From: Pelargonium cotyledonis
Taxonomy: Eukaryota; Streptophyta; Magnoliopsida; Geraniales; Geraniaceae
Assembly (NCBI GenBank): GCA_036897625.1
Contig: JAYMTA010001114.1
Location: forward strand, 1 to 21,733
Direction of reading: 5' to 3'
Length of the DNA stretch: 21,733 bases
The notes beneath the pieces were generated by a model that worked only from the letters and a program-made list of their open reading frames with translations, searched no databases and was not told the origin of the DNA. Position 1 is the stretch's first letter. Each line of letters begins with the position of its first letter. Positions 19,101 through 21,733 of the stretch are shown here, piece after piece. The position numbers and the translations under genes are program-made.

Positions 19101-19484
19101 CACAGCTGCATCACCAAGCTGCATGACCAGTGGACATTATAAATCGTGAGGACCCTTTTTTCCTTGTTAGTTCTAATTTCTAACCAGAAATTTTTAACTC
19201 CAGGTTTATGGAACAAGAGACGTGAATGAAGCAAACAGCAGTATCCACATTCCATACACCATAAGAAATGGACACGACTTGCTTGCACCCATCAATCTCC
19301 AGCTAAGCCAACCACAGCCTGATAAGAATGGAATACCAACACAAGCAATGAAATTGGGGTAATCTTTCTACTAGATTCTTTCGACAAGTACATCACTTAA
19401 GAGTGCCAAAGTTTAATATGAAGATAATAATTGTTAACGCATATATATGTACTTGAAATAAGCACCAGATTACAGCTCCATTAA
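6135..19484 (+). CDS. AGL17-like: MIKC-type MADS-box transcription factor, AGL17/ANR1 clade (8 coding exons)
   Basis: Predicted coding exons are 6135-6316, 10338-10416, 17179-17240, 18195-18294, 18407-18448, 18535-18618, 19204-19358 and 19469-19484. They total 720 nt and encode 239 residues, the usual size for the clade. The MADS domain (residues 1-60, [20 protein letters not shown] onwards) binds CArG boxes in the nucleus. Residues 61-87 are the I region, about 88-183 the K coiled coil for dimer and tetramer formation, and 184-239 the C-terminus ending KLGLQLH, a clade signature. Exon lengths 79/62/100/42 match the conserved MIKC pattern and every junction keeps frame. In Arabidopsis, clade members act in root nitrate response, lateral-root growth, stomatal development and flowering time. 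I cannot choose between paralogues. Intron 4 has a GC donor. Nothing suggests a pseudogene. Confidence 0.95.
6988..7017. repeat. Microsatellite (CATA)n followed by (TA)n
   Basis: About five CATA units run directly into an alternating TA tract. This simple repeat in intron 1 is likely polymorphic in length. No other role is visible. Confidence 0.85.
7880..7889. promoter_or_regulatory. CArG box CCTATTTTGG in intron 1
   Basis: This is a perfect CC(A/T)6GG match inside the first intron, a place where MADS genes such as FLC and AG hold regulatory sites. It could serve auto- or cross-regulation by MADS dimers. A single motif match is weak evidence. Confidence 0.3.
8600..8891. mobile_element. Tourist/PIF-Harbinger-like MITE
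   Basis: The left end is GAGCATCTCCAATGG from 8603 and the right end is its near-complement ending GAGATGCTC at 8888. Both are flanked by TTA (8600-8602 and 8889-8891), the 3-bp target-site duplication typical of PIF/Harbinger elements. The length is about 286 bp with no coding capacity. Two internal copies of gtgctaagcattgaag (near 8661 and 8785) indicate an internal duplication. The terminal motif is one I recognise as widespread in plant MITEs. Confidence 0.8.
8892..10000. other. Unassigned stretch of intron 1, possibly repeat-derived
   Basis: This block is less AT-rich and has more CpG than the flanking intron sequence. It contains no frame longer than about 72 codons and no family motif I recognise on either strand. 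Because the MITE interrupts similar-looking sequence on its left (8500-8600), a decayed older element with a MITE nested inside it is plausible. I see no terminal repeats that would prove this. Confidence 0.35.
10338..10416 (+). CDS. AGL17-like: Exon 2: I region
   Basis: This exon is 79 nt, exactly the conserved MIKC exon-2 length. The first base completes Ser-61, and the rest reads [19 protein letters not shown] and ends SEIK at a codon boundary. The acceptor is TTCTTCAG and the donor AAG|GTAAAT. The I region helps to choose dimer partners. Confidence 0.95.
11659..11770. repeat. Short direct repeat, 21-base units 91 bases apart
   Basis: The string acagatgtactgaatattt with two preceding T residues occurs at 11659-11679 and 11750-11770. 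Between and around the copies the sequence is unrelated. It could be the footprint of an old duplication, or target duplications of a small decayed insertion. Confidence 0.6.
12832..13075. mobile_element. Stowaway-like MITE, right end decayed
   Basis: The left end CCTCCATCCGTCCCAAAATA (12837-12856) followed by ggtgtacacg is close to the plant Stowaway-type terminus (CTCCCTCCGTCCCAAAATA). The right side shows ggaaagtggactcatttttgg (13053-13073), the usual subterminal counterpart, but the final inverted repeat is lost into a long poly-A tract. The insertion lies in intron 2. The terminus contains a perfect CArG box (12848-12857). Confidence 0.6.
12848..12857. promoter_or_regulatory. CArG box CCAAAATAGG within the Stowaway-like terminus
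   Basis: CC(A/T)6GG arises from the MITE terminal sequence CCCAAAATAGG. A transposon has therefore placed a consensus MADS site inside a MADS gene intron. Functional relevance is unproven. Confidence 0.35.
13075..13122. repeat. Poly-A tract (interrupted)
   Basis: A run of about 47 A residues is broken by a single C near 13092, followed by a gagagag stretch. It is low-complexity and creates a spurious lysine-rich frame. Base counts may be unreliable here because of sequencing slippage. Confidence 0.85.
13220..13402. mobile_element. CACTA (En/Spm)-type terminus
   Basis: The segment ends TTCTTGTAGTG at 13402, the complement of the CACTACAAGAA terminus of plant CACTA elements. Inside it are repeated subterminal motifs of the type tttgcgacgg and gcaacgg in both orientations (13231-13375), as expected for transposase-binding repeats. 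No matching CACTACAAG end is present elsewhere in the window. It is therefore a solo end or a non-autonomous copy whose left end has decayed. No transposase is present. Confidence 0.65.
14249..14323. other. Hairpin, 24-bp stem and 27-base loop
   Basis: Left arm 14249-14272 and right arm 14300-14323 are reverse complements at 23 of 24 positions. The loop is 27 bases. The core of the left arm is attttggaatagtttcctta. The fold is short for a plant miRNA precursor but within a possible range. It may instead be a small palindromic element or the scar of an inverted duplication. I do not recognise a known miRNA sequence in the arms. Confidence 0.6.
15975..16105 (+). mobile_element. tRNA-derived SINE copy in intron 2
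   Basis: The 5' part resembles a tRNA of Ser/Leu type: an A-box-like GAGCCAAGTGGTTAAACGC near 15980-15998 and a B-box GGTTCGAGCAT (16022-16032). The body ggggtgggatt, gagagctacc and tgttgtgcagctcaa aligns with the SINE at 240-360. This copy retains both promoter boxes, so it is more complete at its 5' end. No clear target-site duplication remains, suggesting an older insertion. It is in the same orientation as the gene. It does not fold as a functional tRNA. Confidence 0.75.
17179..17240 (+). CDS. AGL17-like: Exon 3: start of K domain
   Basis: This exon is 62 nt, the conserved MIKC exon-3 length. It reads [20 protein letters not shown] plus the first two bases of Arg-108. The acceptor is TTTACAG and the donor AG|GTACAT. 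FWQREA at this position is typical of the AGL17 clade. Heptad-spaced Leu residues begin the first K helix. Confidence 0.95.
17241..18194 (+). other. Intron 3 (954 bp)
   Basis: A GT-AG intron with acceptor CATACACAG. No transposon or RNA motif is identified. A stretch at about 17690-17930 is more balanced in base composition than its surroundings, but neither strand gives a recognisable protein. Confidence 0.8.
18195..18294 (+). CDS. AGL17-like: Exon 4: central K domain
   Basis: This exon is exactly 100 nt, the conserved MIKC exon-4 length. After completing Arg-108 it encodes [20 protein letters not shown] and [13 protein letters not shown] (residues 109-141), the best conserved part of the K domain. 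The donor is AAG|GCAAGA, a GC donor. Without splicing the frame would add 18 residues and stop at 18349-18351. Confidence 0.95.
18295..18406 (+). other. Intron 4, GC-AG class (112 bp)
   Basis: The 5' splice site is GCAAGA, preceded by AAG. No GT donor nearby keeps both the 100-nt exon length and the frame. The acceptor is TTAATGCAG. GC-AG introns are a small minority in plants and usually have a strong flanking consensus, as here. Confidence 0.85.
18407..18448 (+). CDS. AGL17-like: Exon 5: K-domain module (42 nt)
   Basis: This exon has fourteen codons, [14 protein letters not shown] (residues 142-155), the conserved 42-nt exon of MIKC genes. It is two heptads long and shares the pattern xxIMxxxxxELxxK with both halves of exon 6. 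The donor is AAG|GTTTTC. Confidence 0.93.
18535..18618 (+). CDS. AGL17-like: Exon 6: two tandem 42-nt K-domain modules
   Basis: This exon is 84 nt encoding residues 156-183: [14 protein letters not shown] followed by [14 protein letters not shown]. The halves are identical at about 34 of 42 bases, so the exon is an internal tandem duplication. An AAG|GTAAAC sequence at the junction (18574-18582) is a good alternative donor whose use would drop the second half in frame. The full exon is preferred because clade members normally contain both modules. The acceptor is GACTTGCAG and the donor AAG|GTACTA. Confidence 0.9.
18619..19203 (+). other. Intron 6 (585 bp)
   Basis: A GT-AG intron ending TTTTTAACTCCAG. 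Its middle (18694-18980) is a decayed TRIM-like element, described separately. Confidence 0.85.
18694..18980 (+). mobile_element. Decayed TRIM-like LTR element in intron 6
   Basis: Two direct repeats about 215 bases apart begin TGTTAG (18694 and 18908) and share ctttcaattat, aaacttttag and gttggtcctcta. After the first comes TAGTATCAAAAC, a 9-of-12 match to the plant initiator-Met primer-binding site TGGTATCAGAGC. Before the second is a purine-rich gaggggcg. Short repeats flanking a primer site and a purine tract in under 300 bp, with no coding region, fit a TRIM. The repeats have diverged and no 5-bp target duplication is visible. Confidence 0.5.
19204..19358 (+). CDS. AGL17-like: Exon 7: C-terminal domain
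   Basis: This exon is 155 nt: residues 184-234 (starting [13 protein letters not shown], with INLQLSQPQ in the middle and QAMKL at the end) plus two bases of Gly-235. The NLQLSQPQ patch and terminal KLG are clade hallmarks. If intron 7 is not removed the frame closes at TAA 19360-19362. Confidence 0.92.
19469..19484 (+). CDS. AGL17-like: Exon 8: 16-nt terminal coding segment
   Basis: A single A completes Gly-235, then TTA CAG CTC CAT encodes LQLH before TAA at 19482-19484. The acceptor is AGCACCAG with little pyrimidine tract. The family-typical ending KLGLQLH is the reason for choosing this splice over retention of the 110-base intron 7 (19359-19468). Confidence 0.82.
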
Positions 19485-19850
19485 CAAAAAGTTGTTTGAC
19501 TACTGTGGACTGATAGCAGACAACAAGCACCACAGTAAACATTAGGCATCAAAGATACTCTCAAGCTTGAGCTGCTGGGCAAAAAGCAATCAGGTGGAGC
19601 ATCAGATTTGGTATGGAATGTTCTAGTAAACTTTAGAACTGCTGTAATATTATCGTCCAAATCAGCTATCTGTGTAAATTCATGCAATAATGGACAAACA
19701 GTACATGTGCCAAGTGTCATTATCATTATCTAAGAAGTTTTTTGCAGTCCATGAATTAAACTATTGCTAGTAACTCTTGTACTTCACTTTGTTTGATAAG
19801 GATTCGTCAGCATTTCAATCAATAAAATCCTCAATTTATGTTTCCTCTAG
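19485..19850 (+). other. 3' UTR with candidate polyadenylation signal
   Basis: After the stop the sequence has no long frame on the + strand. A canonical AATAAA is at 19821-19826, about 340 bases after the stop, with T-rich sequence around it. Cleavage near 19845 is plausible. Other near-consensus signals exist, so the end is approximate. Confidence 0.45.
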
Positions 19851-21455
19851 CAGCCTTAAGTTACTCAATTTTATAATAAATAGACACTATAAAAATATAC
19901 AAGAAAATATATTAAAAGAGGTATATCTTTATGAATTCAGTATGTTCCTAAGCCAGCACTATATATTTCACACCATCTCATGGATTTTGAGTTAGTACCT
20001 TTTAGTAACCAATAGCTAGCAAAGTACTGAAAAGACGAGAATCAGAAAATCAGAACACAATAACTCCAAGAGTAAGATAATGCATGCATCATGAAATGAA
20101 CTCTGATACATGAAAAGGCCACACAGAGAGTTTCATGGCAACAAAATAAAGCAGTCATGAATCTACAGTGCAGCACATAAATTTGGGGACAATCTATAAG
20201 TATTAATAGAAAATACGTGTAGGGAAAGGTAACAAGTCTTTAACTCAATAAAACCAAAGAAGAAATAATATGCTAAGCAGCCAGTTCGTACTTAAGGTTT
20301 GATTTGAAGTTACTAAAGGAGTGAAAGGAAAGGGTATTACTCAAAATTTGTTTAACTGAAGGCAACTTCAAGCAATTTGAGCATTTCCACCTCCTTACTT
20401 TTTCTTCCACAAGATCCAAACAGTTTCTTACAGTATCAAATGTACGCCAATGAATCTTTTGTATTAGTGGAAGCTTTGGAACCATAAACATATTCAAAAA
20501 AGGGAGAGGAACTTCATGAATTTATCAAGCTTAAACAAACAAACGTGAAAAGTCAAATACTGGGACACACAAGAATGAACAATAGAAATCACTGGCATCA
20601 CAAGGAATAGCAGGACAAAAAAAAAAATAAAAAAAAATCAGACGACTAACAACACATGCAGGCCATGATACAAAATAGATATTATAAGACTAACACGCAT
20701 AAAACCAGGGTACATTCTTAACTAAGGCAATACTTTGAAGAACAAAAAAATAAGAGCCAAAGCATTACTGTTTCATCTGATAAAAAGGAACAATCTGAAC
20801 TACCAAAGAGGGGGAGGGGGTCATAAAGAAATATAACCTGACATAAGACACAAATTAAACTTGTTAATGACACACATTTAAAGCATCTTCCAAGAAGTTA
20901 AACATTACAAATACCAAGTTCAAACCCATAAAACCAGATTTTTTTGTTGTTTTTCTATTTGTTTGTACCCACCATATAAAACCATAAATTGAAAATTCGA
21001 TAAAATGCTCAAACATATCATTGCCAAGTTCTTCATGCCATGACTTATTATACTTTTATTAGTTGATAGTAGATATAGATGAGCTTAGCATTATAAAAAT
21101 GCATGTTATGTGTGAATAATAGGATAAATTAAGAAAATATAGTGTATATGATACTTCCTTGCTAGATTGAAAAATTTAAGATAACCAAAATATACATAAA
21201 ATAAGAACTGTAATTTGTAAATACCATACAAAGTACAATTATTTTATAAAAGAATATACATATGAACAACTTAATAACTTTTAACAAATCTTATGGGATA
21301 GAGGTGATCATCATCAATTGAACATTTTTTATAGTACTCTATGAACTCACTCATAGAACCTAGAAAGGGCATGTAAGCTAAAAGGTCCACACACTAGGCA
21401 AGCTCACCTACCCACAACTTGGAACCTTAGGTCATCTATCAAATCCAAAAAAATA
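19851..21455. other. Downstream intergenic region, no gene supported
   Basis: This AT-rich DNA contains an A-rich low-complexity patch (about 20616-20639) and a G-rich patch (about 20808-20820). A 74-codon - strand frame at 20273-20497 is the only one with slightly protein-like composition, and I cannot assign it to a family. No tRNA, transposon end or promoter was recognised. Confidence 0.5.
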
Positions 21456-21699
21456 AAACACACCACACACTATCTACATAGCTTATAATGGTTCTCCAAA
21501 AATCTCATTTATTTTTCCTAATTACAAATACATGGAGTGGGGTAGCTGCTTAGAATTGAGCCTTAGAAATAGAGACAAACACACCACACAATATCTACGA
21601 AGAATATAATGGTTCTCCTTAAATCTCATTTACTTTTCCTAATTACATATACATGGAGGGGGGAAATAGCTGCTTAGAATTGAACCTTAGACATAGTCT
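21456..21699. repeat. Tandem duplication, 121-bp period, two copies
   Basis: The block starting aaacacaccacacaM at 21456 repeats at 21577 with the same order of landmarks: atatctac, tataatggttctcc, aaatctcattta, tttttcctaattaca, acatggag and gctgcttagaattga. The copies differ by scattered substitutions and a small insertion. A fragment ggaaccttagg at 21421 resembles the end of the unit and may be a remnant of a third copy. The array may continue beyond the window. Confidence 0.85.
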
Positions 21700-21733
21700 A
21701 GAGGAATCAGTAATTGGCACCTAGTCTTTAACT

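Noticed and set aside
19481..19726. - strand 81-residue frame in the 3' UTR
   Set aside because: It lies antisense to the MADS 3' UTR with no recognisable motif.
20273..20497. - strand 74-residue frame that might be the last exon of a neighbouring gene
   Set aside because: Composition is somewhat protein-like, but I recognise no domain and see no convincing upstream exon on the - strand. A protein search would be needed; a hit to a plant family would reverse this.
1..21733. CRISPR array, operon, bacterial or viral genes
   Set aside because: No regularly spaced repeats with unique spacers and no prokaryotic gene organisation. Everything recognisable is plant nuclear.

Overview
This is nuclear DNA from a flowering plant, most likely a eudicot. 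The evidence is AT-rich intergenic DNA, plant L1-type LINEs with a zf-RVT domain, plant-type MITEs and a CACTA terminus, and one intron-rich MIKC-type MADS-box gene. I cannot name the species from the sequence.

Layout. Positions 1-5500 are intergenic and rich in retroelements. They hold a 5'-truncated SINE with 14-bp target-site duplications (240-360), a long decayed LINE on the + strand (about 629-2903), a stretch without a recognisable gene (2904-4655), and a very short LINE 3' end on the - strand (4672-5143) with 15-16-bp target-site duplications. Positions 5515-5835 are a promoter, locally richer in G+C, with a G-box, an ABRE-like site, a CGCG tract and a TATA box. Positions 5836-19484 (3' UTR to about 19.85 kb) are the only intact gene. 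It encodes a 239-residue MADS-box transcription factor of the AGL17/ANR1/AGL21 clade in eight coding exons of 182, 79, 62, 100, 42, 84, 155 and 16 nt, totalling 720 nt including the stop. A 5'-UTR intron is likely. Introns 1 (4.0 kb) and 2 (6.8 kb) make up most of the locus and carry a Tourist-like MITE, a Stowaway-like MITE, a CACTA-type end, a second SINE copy and a near-perfect 24-bp hairpin. Intron 6 carries a decayed TRIM-like element. Positions 19.85-21.7 kb have no gene I can support, but the last 280 bases hold a 121-bp tandem duplication.

Interplay. The MADS protein has the MADS, I, K and C domains expected for a DNA-binding dimer on CArG boxes. Three perfect CArG boxes occur in the window (upstream, intron 1, and inside the Stowaway-like terminus in intron 2), which is close to chance expectation. 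Splicing is the most unusual aspect of the gene: intron 4 is of the GC-AG class, the K-domain coil is built from three 42-nt modules with an in-frame alternative donor between two of them, and retention of intron 7 would remove only the last four residues. I found no evidence for a wholly new multi-gene system. The notable observations concern this gene's splicing architecture and the transposable elements nested in and around it.
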